A DNA stretch of 9,905 bases from Bifidobacteriaceae bacterium (GCA_031266115.1 JAISBQ010000345.1:1-9905), one strand, 5' to 3'; positions 1 through 7,458 are shown, numbered from the stretch's first letter. Numbers and translations: made by a program. The notes: generated from the sequence alone by a model not told the origin.

Positions 1-784
1 CGCCCTGCCCAAGAACCTGTTCACCCACGACGCACCGGGCGATTGGACCGTGGAAACCCGTATCGACCTGGACGCCGCGCCGTCGCAGAACTACCAACAG
101 GCGACGCTCGGAGCGATCCAGGACGCGGACAACTACGTCAAGATCGGGTACCAGAAGTCTGGGGCGGGGGTGATTGTTCAGTTCGGGCGCGCCATCGGTG
201 GCACTTTCGCGGCACCTGTGGCAGGAACGGCGTTCTTGGGCACCCAGATCTATCTGCGTCTCACCAAGCAGGGTGACACCTATACGGCCGCGTACGCCGG
301 GCCGGATCGGGTGTTCACTCAGGCCGGGGAACCGACCACGCTGGCCCTGACGACTCCTCAGGTCATGCTGGGTGCCTACAACGGCAACCAGACCGCGGAC
401 CCGCTGACGGCCACCTATTCGCACGTGCTCGTGACGGGGACCAGGATGCTGGAATCGACGGACTTCACCGGTGGGAGCCCGGATCTACTTGGCGATGGCG
501 ACTGGTCGATCCTGCGGCCCAATCCGGCCACGTGGGAATTGGACGAGGACGGTCTGACAATCACCTCCGAACAGGGTGAGCTGTACCAGGGATCGTCCAA
601 CGGCAAGGGGAACAACTACGTCCTGCACGATGCCGTGGGCGATTGGACGGCGACGGTCCACGCCACCCTGGACCATGCTCCAGAAGCCGCGACGAACCAA
701 CAGGCCGCCCTTGCCGTCTACCAAGATGACGACAACTACGCCAAGATCGCCTATCAGTTCGCGAGCGCGGCGCCCCGTTTCTAA
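1..784 (+). CDS. Secreted multidomain protein, 5'-truncated segment with tandem lectin-like domains, ending at an in-frame TAA
   Basis: The frame is open from the left edge (first full codon at position 2) to TAA at 782-784, so the true start lies outside the window. It encodes about one and a half copies of a concanavalin A-like lectin module resembling DUF1349 / beta-xylosidase C-terminal domains. Copy 1 covers about 2-430, with the hallmarks GDWTVET, a 'QDADNYVKIGYQ' strand and 'YLRLTKQGDTYTA'. Copy 2 begins near 450 with GDGDWSILRP, GDWTATVHATLDHAP and QDDDNYAKIAYQ, and is cut at the stop. The same frame continues after the stop with FAWEINRGTGSN and 'VWLRLRKVGDTYTGW', completing copy 2, so this is one gene split by a nonsense codon. 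Family knowledge suggests carbohydrate binding next to a glycoside hydrolase domain upstream, but no catalytic domain is visible. The segment may be expressed as a truncated protein or be part of a pseudogene. Confidence 0.8.
   Translation, partial: ALPKNLFTHDAPGDWTVETRIDLDAAPSQNYQQATLGAIQDADNYVKIGYQKSGAGVIVQFGRAIGGTFAAPVAGTAFLGTQIYLRLTKQGDTYTAAYAGPDRVFTQAGEPTTLALTTPQVMLGAYNGNQTADPLTATYSHVLVTGTRMLESTDFTGGSPDLLGDGDWSILRPNPATWELDEDGLTITSEQGELYQGSSNGKGNNYVLHDAVGDWTATVHATLDHAPEAATNQQAALAVYQDDDNYAKIAYQFASAAPRF
782..784 (+). other. In-frame TAA interrupting the second lectin-like domain
   Basis: The codons on either side (TTC before, TTC GCG TGG after) stay in one frame, and the reading frame is open for more than 3.7 kb downstream, so this is a substitution-type nonsense codon, not a frameshift. 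In an ungapped alignment with the paralogous upstream domain, from YQ onward, the stop falls opposite glutamine (CAG at 179-181, context VQF versus F-stop-F). A single C-to-T change from CAA would create it. Confidence 0.85.
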
Positions 785-838
785 TTCGCGTGGGAAATCA
801 ATCGCGGTACCGGTTCCAACAACGGGAATCCGCTCACA

Positions 839-3800
839 GTGACCGAGGTGTGGCTGCGCCTGCGCAAGGTGGGCGACACCTATACGGGATGGGGTTCCAC
901 CGACGGCCAGACGTTTACCCAGATCGGGACGAGGGCACTGGCTATCACGCGTCCCACTCGGATCGCGCTGTACTCCAACAACAACGCGGCCACCGCGCCG
1001 ATGGTCTCGACGTTCACCGATCTGGCGGTCGAGCAGTTAATCCCGGACACAGCGGGTGGGCTTGCCGGCCTCGACATCGCGGCGTCTGCGTTCCTCCTGC
1101 CGGACGCCCGCACCTGTGTGGATATCGAGGCCCTACCCGCGCCCGCGGGCACTGAGGTGGCGCGCGAATACGTCATCGCCCCTGGTGACCTCAACACCGC
1201 AGGCGCCACGATCACCAGGTCGGGTCGGTTGACGGCGACGTCCGGTGGCGTCGTGCGGGTGACCGCCACGGCACGTTCCGTCACGTCCGGGGTGCGTGTC
1301 ACACGGTCCAAGGTCATCGAGATCATCAAGCTCATCGCCCCGGCCGCCGGCCTTGCGGCGTGGGCCGGTGATGGCTCGGCGCTGCTGTCCTGGGATCTGG
1401 CCGCGGTCGACACCGCCGACATCGACACCTACACGATCGAGTACAAGGGCGGCGCGCAGGCCACGTGGACGGCGGTGTATCCCGCCCAGATTGTGCGGAC
1501 ATCGCCGAATGCCACGTCCGCCCAGATCGCCGGGCTGGCCAACGGGATCACGTATGCGCTGCGCGTGATCGCCCACGCCGGGACGCAAGAGGCCGCCGCG
1601 AGTGATCCGGTGACCGTGAGGCCGGCGGCGCCGGGTCTGGTGGGTGCGTCGGTACGTGTGACCGCCGACCCACCCCTCGTCACAGCCGGACAGGCCGTCA
1701 CGCTCTCCGCGTGGATCCTTGACGTGGAGGACGCCGTGATTGGGCCGCTGACCGATGAAGTCACATACACGTCCTCCAGGCCCGGCGATGGCGCAATCAC
1801 CGGCGGATCCTTCGCCCCAACCACGGCCGGGAGCCTTACCGTCACGGCTGCGGTGCCCGGCCTGGCTCCCGGAGCTGTGGACGTCACAGTGACGCCCGCA
1901 GCCCTGGACCGAGTGGACCTCGACGCGAACCCCTCGCCGCGCATCGCGGTGGGCGAACCGGTCCAGTTGACCGCTCAGGGGTTCGACGCCTACGGCAACG
2001 ATCTGGGATTCCCATCGGGGAGCCTCGTCTTCGCGTCCACTGGTGCGGGGGATGAGATCACGGGCAGCGGCACGTCGTTCACGGTGACCGCGGGCAGCAT
2101 TGGCCCGCGGATAATCTCCGCCACCCTCGACGGCCAGCCTCTGGCCGGCACGTTGGCACTCACGGCGTATTCCGATGCACCGTCCGTGGTGACGCCACCG
2201 GAGCTGTCCAGCGACAATCCGACCGTTGGCGTGCCCATCTCCGTGAGCACGGGCGCGTGGGATCCCGCCGATGCCACCCTCACCTATGCGTGGCTGGTGG
2301 ACGGCCACGTGGTCCCTGATGCCACCGGCCCGACGTTCACTCCGAGGCCGCAGGACCGGGGCAAGGCGCTGGCCGCACGGGTCACGGCGGCGGGCTCCGG
2401 GCACTCGGGCTCAGCCCAGGCGACCGTCAGCGCGGCGGCGACCGTGGCCCCGCGGGCTGATGTAGGCGCACTGGAGGCCGAAGCCGCCAGCGTTGCTGAC
2501 GCCATCGTCCATGGTGCCTACCCCGCTGGGGACTACACGAAGGCCAGCCACGACCGGCTCCTCGACGCGCTCGAGGCGACCGAAACCCTTCTGAGTAACC
2601 CCGATCCGGGGGCGCCAGCCGTCGCGGACGCCGCGACGGAACTCACCGCCGCGCTGACGGGCCTGGTCCGCCGAGGCAACGTCGCGACGATGGAAGCAGC
2701 GGTCGCCGCAAGCGGCGCCCTGGTCCAAGCCGAGTACACCGCGAGCAGTTGGGCTGAGCTATCCGAGGCGGTCGACCGCGCCCAGGGCCTGATCGATCGC
2801 CCGGAGAATGTGACCGTCGGCGACGTGTCCGCGGCCCTGAACGCAGTGAACGCGGCAATCTCGCACCTGGTCGCGGCGGTAAACATCTCCGGCCTGGTCA
2901 CGGTGGTCGATGGCGTGAGAGCGCAGATCACCGCAGGCATCCTCGTCCAAGCCGACTACACGGTGCCCAGTTGGGATGAGCTTGACGCCGCCATGACCGC
3001 GGCTGATGCTCTGATCGCCGCTCCGGGCGAGGTCCAGTCCGTGGTCGCCGCAGCAACAAGCCGCGTGCTCGACGCAGCGGCGAACCTCGTGGCCGTTCCC
3101 CCGGCGATCCTCGTCACCGAACTGTCCAACCTGATCGCCCTCGCCGATGCACTGGCTCTGGTCGCGTCAGATTACACGCCCGCCACCTGGGCGTCGCTGA
3201 CCGCCGCGTTGGGTGCAGCGAGGAGCCAGGTGGCGGCTGCGACCTCGCAGGTGGCGGTCGACGAGGCCAGGACCGCGTGGGCGGCGGCCCTGGAGGGTCT
3301 GGTTGCGGCTCCAGATCTGGGCGCCCCGGACCAGTTGGCGACACTCATCGCGTCGGTGAACGCCCTCGGCCTGGTCGCCGACGAGTACACCGCGGCGAGT
3401 TGGGCGGCCTTGCAGGCTGCGCTCGCCCAGGCCGCCGATGCCGGAGCACCAGCCGAGGCGGCAGCCGCCCTCACCGAGGTACAAGCCGCCTTGGGTGCCC
3501 TGGTGCCCCGCATCAGCCGAACCCAGGTCGCCTCAGCGGTTGAGGCCGCTACCCGGATCGGGACCGCCGGGTACACCCCGGCCAGTGCGGCCGCGCTGGC
3601 CAGCGCGGTCGCAGCAGCCAGGGCCCTTCTTGCCCAGGATCACGACACCGTCACCCAGGCGGATGTCGACACGGCCCTGGCCCGGGTATCGGAGGCAATC
3701 GCCGCTCTGGTGGTCGCGCCATCGGACGCGAGACCGTCCGATCCGGTCACTGTGGAGTCGATAGCCGGCCTGCGCGCGGCACTGGCCACCCTGGCGCGTG

Positions 3801-4522
3801 ACGTGGCCGGCCTCAAGGCCGGGGGCTACACCGCCGAATCGTGGCTGCCGGTAGCGGCGGCGTTGGCGGCGGCCGGCACTACTGCCACCAATCCGAGTGC
3901 CGCACGGGCGGACCTTGAGGCAGCTGTGGCAGCGCTGTCGCGAGCCGTGGTCGGGCTGAAAGCTGTGGTGCCCACGGTGGATGACAGGCAAACCCAGGTT
4001 CCACCGGTGGCAACCATCGCCAGGGTCAAGGCCGCCCAGAAGCGGGTCACACTCACGGTAGGCACGTCAATCACCATCCCGGTGCGGGCGTGGACCGACG
4101 GTGGAACGGTGGCCGCGGTGGCGTGGAAGTCCTCCAAGCTGTCGGTTGCCAAGGTCTCGGCCACAGGCAAGATCGCGGCGAAGAAGAAGGGTAAGGCGAC
4201 CATCACCGCCAGTGTGGGGGGCAAGTCGGTCACCATCGCCGTCACCGTGCTGGCCCGTGCAGCCGCGAAGACCAAGGTCACCAAGGCCGCCGCGACCGGC
4301 GTGCCGCGGACGATGACGGTGGGCCAGGTCGCGTGGATCACCGGCACGTACGCCCCGGCCAAGGCGACGGGGGTCGCGGTGAAGTTCGCGACGTCATCGT
4401 CAGCGAGGGTCGCGGTGGACAAGACCGGACGCCTCGTGGCCAAAGCTCCAGGCAAGGCGACCATTACCGTCAAGGCTGGGACGAAGTCCACGCGGTACAC
4501 CGTCACGGTGACCGCCGGATAG
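839..4522 (+). CDS. Downstream part of the split secreted protein: Ig-like, FnIII, seven FIVAR repeats, two Big_2 domains
   Basis: This frame is identical to the one that stops at 784 and is open from 785. GTG 839 is only the first usable start and lacks a good Shine-Dalgarno, so independent translation is doubtful. Residues (from 839): 1-67 finish the second lectin domain; about 70-165 an Ig/Big-like domain (ATITRSGRLTATSGGVVRV); 168-262 FnIII (ALLSWD, TYTIEYKGG, NGITYALRVIAHAG); 264-444 two Ig/invasin-like domains; 445-538 an Ig-like module of the 'LTYAWLVDGHVVPDATG' type; 541-1045 seven FIVAR repeats with the YTxxSW core; about 1065-1227 two Big_2 domains (SVAKVSATGKIAAKKKGKAT; ARVAVDKTGRLVAKAPGKAT). 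There is no LPXTG motif or C-terminal membrane segment, so the protein is probably secreted or non-covalently retained. The full gene probably encodes a glycan-active or adhesive extracellular enzyme. It could equally be called a pseudogene because of the upstream TAA. Confidence 0.75.
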   Translation: MTEVWLRLRKVGDTYTGWGSTDGQTFTQIGTRALAITRPTRIALYSNNNAATAPMVSTFTDLAVEQLIPDTAGGLAGLDIAASAFLLPDARTCVDIEALPAPAGTEVAREYVIAPGDLNTAGATITRSGRLTATSGGVVRVTATARSVTSGVRVTRSKVIEIIKLIAPAAGLAAWAGDGSALLSWDLAAVDTADIDTYTIEYKGGAQATWTAVYPAQIVRTSPNATSAQIAGLANGITYALRVIAHAGTQEAAASDPVTVRPAAPGLVGASVRVTADPPLVTAGQAVTLSAWILDVEDAVIGPLTDEVTYTSSRPGDGAITGGSFAPTTAGSLTVTAAVPGLAPGAVDVTVTPAALDRVDLDANPSPRIAVGEPVQLTAQGFDAYGNDLGFPSGSLVFASTGAGDEITGSGTSFTVTAGSIGPRIISATLDGQPLAGTLALTAYSDAPSVVTPPELSSDNPTVGVPISVSTGAWDPADATLTYAWLVDGHVVPDATGPTFTPRPQDRGKALAARVTAAGSGHSGSAQATVSAAATVAPRADVGALEAEAASVADAIVHGAYPAGDYTKASHDRLLDALEATETLLSNPDPGAPAVADAATELTAALTGLVRRGNVATMEAAVAASGALVQAEYTASSWAELSEAVDRAQGLIDRPENVTVGDVSAALNAVNAAISHLVAAVNISGLVTVVDGVRAQITAGILVQADYTVPSWDELDAAMTAADALIAAPGEVQSVVAAATSRVLDAAANLVAVPPAILVTELSNLIALADALALVASDYTPATWASLTAALGAARSQVAAATSQVAVDEARTAWAAALEGLVAAPDLGAPDQLATLIASVNALGLVADEYTAASWAALQAALAQAADAGAPAEAAAALTEVQAALGALVPRISRTQVASAVEAATRIGTAGYTPASAAALASAVAAARALLAQDHDTVTQADVDTALARVSEAIAALVVAPSDARPSDPVTVESIAGLRAALATLARDVAGLKAGGYTAESWLPVAAALAAAGTTATNPSAARADLEAAVAALSRAVVGLKAVVPTVDDRQTQVPPVATIARVKAAQKRVTLTVGTSITIPVRAWTDGGTVAAVAWKSSKLSVAKVSATGKIAAKKKGKATITASVGGKSVTIAVTVLARAAAKTKVTKAAATGVPRTMTVGQVAWITGTYAPAKATGVAVKFATSSSARVAVDKTGRLVAKAPGKATITVKAGTKSTRYTVTVTAG
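2459..3973 (+). repeat. Array of seven FIVAR repeats (protein-level tandem repeat)
   Basis: Seven successive helical repeats of about 62-85 residues each carry the FIVAR core Y-T-x-x-S-W. The core tyrosine codons lie at 2534, 2735, 2957, 3173, 3386, 3572 and 3827. Repeats 1 (YTKASH) and 6 (YTPASA) have lost the tryptophan. Repeat 5 is shortened between helices. Units are diverged at DNA level, so the array is old and not a recent tandem expansion. FIVAR modules are non-catalytic and occur in Gram-positive surface proteins and glycosidases, where they act as spacers or possible binding modules. Confidence 0.85.
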
Positions 4523-4570
4523 CCGGCCCACGGCGGCGCCATCCGTGTCGGATGCCTGCCGAAACACACC

Positions 4571-4625
4571 ATGGCCAGGGGCCGTGGGTCCGGGCACACC
4601 ACCCGGACCTACGGCCCCTCGCCAT
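4571..4625. terminator. Long hairpin terminator after the split surface-protein gene
   Basis: The left arm at 4577-4594 pairs with the right arm at 4602-4619 over 18 positions with one G-U pair and a 7-nt loop. After one C/C mismatch, ATGGC (4571-4575) pairs with GCCAT (4621-4625). It lies 48 bp after the stop codon at 4520-4522. There is no U-tract, which is common for actinobacterial hairpin terminators. Confidence 0.75.
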
Positions 4626-4929
4626 GTATGCGAAGGCGTTCTCGCCACGGTGGCGTCCGGTGAGCCTGATCCTCCTGGTGTCGTCATGTCCGTGTGGTCT
4701 GGCTGGGCTGCCAGTGCCCGCCTGGTCATGTGCCCCCCTGGTCTACGAAGGATCGTTCTCACCACCGCGGTGGTGACTGGTTGTGTGTGTCGGGCATGCT
4801 GATGATGGTACACGTGTATGTGTCAGACCGCAACTCTGGATTCCGCCTGGGCGCCCCTGGCATGCGCGGTCTGCGGGCGGTGACGGTCAATCAGGTGTCG
4901 ATACGGGGTTGCGTTCGCACATACAGTTG
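4626..4929. other. Intergenic region with palindromes upstream of the HNH gene
   Basis: About 300 bp with no convincing gene. Open frames here (for example from 4545, 4694 or 4783) show no family similarity, and their codon use is unlike the neighbours. The region contains a perfect 18-bp palindrome at 4759-4776 (TCACCACCGCGGTGGTGA), a perfect 10-bp palindrome at 4809-4818 (TACACGTGTA), and an 8-bp inverted pair, TGTATGTG at 4815-4822 and CACATACA at 4918-4925. It looks less GC-rich than the coding sequence around it. No tRNA or other RNA gene is recognised. Confidence 0.5.
4759..4776. repeat. Perfect 18-bp palindrome
   Basis: TCACCACCG is followed directly by its reverse complement CGGTGGTGA with no spacer. 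It lies about 170 bp upstream of the probable HNH gene start. It could be an operator for a dimeric regulator or a cruciform-prone site; no regulator gene in the window identifies it. Confidence 0.5.
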
Positions 4930-4947
4930 TACTATCCTGGACGAGTG
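4909..4947 (+). promoter_or_regulatory. Probable promoter with leaderless GTG start for the HNH gene
   Basis: A good -10 hexamer TACTAT lies at 4930-4935 with a possible -35 TTGCGT at 4909-4914 (15-bp spacing, slightly short). The candidate start GTG at 4945 is 9 nt after the -10, so transcription would begin at or next to the start codon. Leaderless mRNAs of this layout are common in Actinomycetota. No clear Shine-Dalgarno precedes the GTG. This placement favours 4945 over the longer open frame from 4783. Confidence 0.55.
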
Positions 4948-7119
4948 GAAATCCCCGATCCAACCCCCGGCAAGGCCGACAGTCCCCGCGACGTCACCCG
5001 TGGCACGGACGGGATCGGAGACGTGCACCCGCACGGCCCCGAGGCATCCGACCGTGACAACCCGAACAATGAGTCACGCGGTGGCGACAGTGCCAGCCTG
5101 TCGCGATCACCGTCACCGGACATCACCCAGACTCCCAGCCCGGCACCCGATCGGGAGTCTGGTCGGGAACAGCGGGGTCGGTTGGTGCGCTGGAAGGCTG
5201 AGCGTGAGTTCGCCCGCATTCTGGAGGAGCTTCCGGCGGGTCCCGAGTTGGCGACGCGAGTGGTGGAGTGGGCCGGGTTGGGGGACTCCTCCGAGTCGAT
5301 GATGGTAGAGATGATCGCGGCGTTGGGTCGGTGTATCGCAAACCTGGAGGGATTGCGGGCTCAGATGGTGTGCAGCATGGTCCAGGCCCACAGCGACAGC
5401 ACGGTAGAGATCCGTTCTGTGTGCGAGGAAATCGCGCTACGGATCGGACACACTCATGGGAGGGTCGCCCGGATCGTGGACCTCGGGATCGCCATGACGG
5501 AAACACCCGCCCTGGCCCAGGCCATGCGCCAGGGCCATGTCGGGTCAGCCAAAGCCCACCAAGTGTTGAGGGACACCAACCATCTGGACCCCGAGCGGCG
5601 TCACCAAGTGATCACCGATGTGATGAACAATGACCCCCAAACCCGGGACCTTCCTGCTCTGCGCCGCCTCACCCGCACGTTCACCGAATGGATCGATCCT
5701 GAGGACGCCACCACCAAACATGTCCGCGTCAAAGCCAACCGGTCCGTATGGATTGACAAAGCCGCCCACGGGATGGCGCTCCTGCATGCGTATCTCCCGG
5801 CGGCCCACGCCTACCAAATCTATGCGACCCTGACCACGATGGCTTTGGCCCAGGACCCGTCCCTCGCGACCAGTCCCGAAGCCACCCCCCATGCCCCACC
5901 ACCTGGCAACGATGGTCACACCACGCCCACTCGCCACGATCCTGGCACGATGGGGACCGGAAATGGGTCCGGCATGATGCCGGTCGCTGGGGATCCGGGT
6001 AGTGGGCCTGGGGGTCCAGGGCAGGACAGGATGTCCGCCCGCTGCCCAGGGGCGATGTCAATCAGCGAGGGTGTTGCCATTGAGGGCACGATCACCCAGT
6101 GTCCGGCCGTGGACAGTGCGGGTGTGGAGGATCTGTTCCCAGACGAACCCGTCAGGGACGATGAGGTTCCTCCCGAACAGGATCCCTCGTGGACCGACAT
6201 CGATATTCCGTGGGTCGAGGAGACCTGGGACAACGACCCGCCAGCCGTCATCCGTGCTGCTGAGGTGACCAGAACCTTGGGGAACCGTCGTGCTGACGCG
6301 CTAGTAGACCTGTTCAGTCCGTCCGGTCCGTTGACCACGGGGAAACCATTCGATGCGGTCCGTCCACGCCTGATCGTGGTGGCCCGTGCCGAAGCACTCC
6401 TCGGATCGGACCAGTTTCCTGGTGAACTCATCGGGTACGGGAGTCTTCCCGCCCACGCAGTCCGCCAGATCGCTCAGGACGCCACCTGGCAAGCCATTTA
6501 CCAAGACCCCCACACCGGCAGAACCGCTGCCGTCGGCACCCGACTCCTCCCACCCGGCCTGACCACAAGTGACTCCACCCCTCTACCGTCCTGTCCCGAT
6601 CCCACCCCACCGGACATTCTCGGCCCACCGGCCCCATCGCCCACCACCAGTCCCACCACGAGTGACCCCACCCCGCTACCAGCTTGTCCGGATCCTGGTG
6701 CTCATCTCGGTGTGGCGGGTGTGGCGCCACCGGGTCCGGCATGGGTGTTCCCACCCGAAACATGGCCCGCTGAAACCCTGGCCTGCCACTCCTACCAGCC
6801 CTCACCCCACATCCAGAACACCGTCGTTCTACGAGACCTCACCTGCTCCTTCACAGGATGCCAACGCCCAGCATGGGCCTGCGACCTCGACCACGTCGCC
6901 CCCTACGACCCTTCCCTGCCCGCGATCGACCAGACCATCGCGTCCAACCTCACCCCCGCCTGCCGTGTCCACCACAGACTTAAGACCCTCACCGGATGGG
7001 ACTGGACCCGCGACACCCACACCGGCATCCTCACCATCACCTCACCCCAAGGCCGCATCTACCGCATCCAACCACCCACACCCACCACCCCGCCATGGCG
7101 GAACAGCCCCGACTGGTGA
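4945..7119 (+). CDS. DUF222 (13E12 repeat family) HNH endonuclease-like protein
   Basis: About 724 aa from GTG 4945, chosen because a -10 box sits 9 nt upstream; the frame is open further 5' but that part looks non-coding. Residues 1-85 are polar and probably disordered. Residues about 90-310 form a DUF222 helical domain (ELPAGPELATRVVEW, LEGLRAQMV, GHVGSAKAHQVL, LPAAHAYQIYATLTTMAL). A low-complexity Gly/Pro/His-rich stretch follows (about 310-370), then an acidic segment and the 'RPRLIVVARAEALLG' region, and a second Pro/Ser/Thr-rich linker (about 535-590). The C-terminal HNH domain has C634-x4-C639, D-x-D-H650 in DLDHVAPYD, N668 and C673-R-x-H676-H677. All expected metal and catalytic positions look present. 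The family is abundant in actinobacteria, often in many copies and partly mobile, with poorly defined function. No terminal repeats or integrase were seen. Confidence 0.85.
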   Translation: MEIPDPTPGKADSPRDVTRGTDGIGDVHPHGPEASDRDNPNNESRGGDSASLSRSPSPDITQTPSPAPDRESGREQRGRLVRWKAEREFARILEELPAGPELATRVVEWAGLGDSSESMMVEMIAALGRCIANLEGLRAQMVCSMVQAHSDSTVEIRSVCEEIALRIGHTHGRVARIVDLGIAMTETPALAQAMRQGHVGSAKAHQVLRDTNHLDPERRHQVITDVMNNDPQTRDLPALRRLTRTFTEWIDPEDATTKHVRVKANRSVWIDKAAHGMALLHAYLPAAHAYQIYATLTTMALAQDPSLATSPEATPHAPPPGNDGHTTPTRHDPGTMGTGNGSGMMPVAGDPGSGPGGPGQDRMSARCPGAMSISEGVAIEGTITQCPAVDSAGVEDLFPDEPVRDDEVPPEQDPSWTDIDIPWVEETWDNDPPAVIRAAEVTRTLGNRRADALVDLFSPSGPLTTGKPFDAVRPRLIVVARAEALLGSDQFPGELIGYGSLPAHAVRQIAQDATWQAIYQDPHTGRTAAVGTRLLPPGLTTSDSTPLPSCPDPTPPDILGPPAPSPTTSPTTSDPTPLPACPDPGAHLGVAGVAPPGPAWVFPPETWPAETLACHSYQPSPHIQNTVVLRDLTCSFTGCQRPAWACDLDHVAPYDPSLPAIDQTIASNLTPACRVHHRLKTLTGWDWTRDTHTGILTITSPQGRIYRIQPPTPTTPPWRNSPDW
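6562..6695 (+). repeat. Degenerate internal duplication in the Pro-rich linker of the HNH protein
   Basis: Two 41-nt units, at 6562-6602 and 6655-6695 (93-nt offset, 31 codons), encode TTSDSTPLPSCPDP and TTSDPTPLPACPDP. They differ at several positions, and the offset preserves the frame. This fits expansion of a flexible linker by in-frame duplication. Confidence 0.55.
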
Positions 7120-7139
7120 ACACCCCGAAACCAGGCACC

Positions 7140-7382
7140 ATGTGCCACTCCCGATCCGCCTCGAGCCCCACCTTCGCCGATGTCGTGGCCCTCGCTACCG
7201 CTCGCCACTTAGGTCTCAGGACACCCGAGCGCGAGGTGGTAGGCGACGCCCAACGCGTCGTACGTCGCTCGCGTACGGCGGTCGCAGGTCACGAGGGTCA
7301 AACCATGTGTCCTCGCTGCCGCGCCGATCGATCCGTCCCACACGGCGCCGCCTGCGAGCGCTGTGGAGGCTTCAGTTTCTAG
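7140..7382 (+). CDS. Small putative zinc-ribbon protein (start uncertain; could be only 25 aa from 7305)
   Basis: The frame ending at TAG 7380-7382 has an 80-aa version from ATG 7140 and a 25-aa version from ATG 7305. The shorter start has the better ribosome binding site (GAGGG at 7293-7297, 7-nt spacing); the longer has only a weak AGG. The last 25 residues hold CPRC-x11-CERC followed by GGFSF, a typical C-x2-C...C-x2-C metal-binding layout. The N-terminal part (from MCHSRSASS) matches nothing I recognise and contains a rare TTA codon, so it may be untranslated leader. The ORF sits between the HNH gene and another small CxxC protein, DUF5679. It may be a genuine small zinc-ribbon protein, a decayed remnant or chance; the cysteine pattern and Shine-Dalgarno argue mildly for a real gene. 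Confidence 0.35.
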   Translation: MCHSRSASSPTFADVVALATARHLGLRTPEREVVGDAQRVVRRSRTAVAGHEGQTMCPRCRADRSVPHGAACERCGGFSF

Positions 7383-7434
7383 CGAACACGCCGGTCCGCA
7401 TGAGTCTTTGGGCCGATCAGCGCCGTGTGCGGGC

Positions 7435-7440
7435 TAGAGT
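7435..7440 (+). promoter_or_regulatory. Possible -10 box for the DUF5679 gene
   Basis: TAGAGT at 7435-7440 matches the actinobacterial TANNNT -10 pattern and lies 65 bp before ATG 7506. The nearest -35-like element, TTGGGC at 7408-7413, is too far (21 bp) to be convincing. Transcription from here would begin just before the hairpin at 7459-7483. Confidence 0.35.
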
Positions 7441-7458
7441 AGACGGCAAGTACCTACC

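Noticed and set aside
1133..2404. 423-aa open frame on the minus strand
   Set aside because: It lies antisense to the domain-rich plus-strand gene, has an Arg/Gly/His-rich composition and no recognisable domain; it is a typical shadow frame in GC-rich DNA.
4500..4522. Cell-wall sorting signal at the C-terminus of the left-hand surface protein
   Set aside because: The last residues belong to the Big_2 strand; there is no LPXTG, hydrophobic segment or terminal basic tail.
3826..4602. 258-aa open frame on the minus strand
   Set aside because: It overlaps the FIVAR and Big_2 coding region and the terminator hairpin; it shows no domain and no ribosome binding site.
4912..4932. Possible LexA/SOS box, known for some mycobacterial 13E12-family genes
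   Set aside because: The sequence only loosely resembles the GAAC-N4-GTTC pattern: spacing is off by one and only about three positions per half-site match.
4783..4944. Longer N-terminus of the HNH protein from 4783
   Set aside because: This segment contains the palindromes and the promoter, has non-coding-like composition, and the -10 box at 4930 fits a start at 4945.
4694..5302. 202-aa plus-strand frame across the intergenic region and HNH start
   Set aside because: No family resemblance, and it overlaps the N-terminal coding region of the HNH gene in another frame.
7134..7146. Small hairpin GGCAC-CAT-GTGCC after the HNH gene as terminator
   Set aside because: Only a 5-bp stem with a 3-nt loop; too weak to call.
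7257..7277. Two CGTACG sites 13 bp apart upstream of the micro-ORF
   Set aside because: Six-base palindromes of this composition are common in GC-rich DNA; there is no further symmetry to support an operator.
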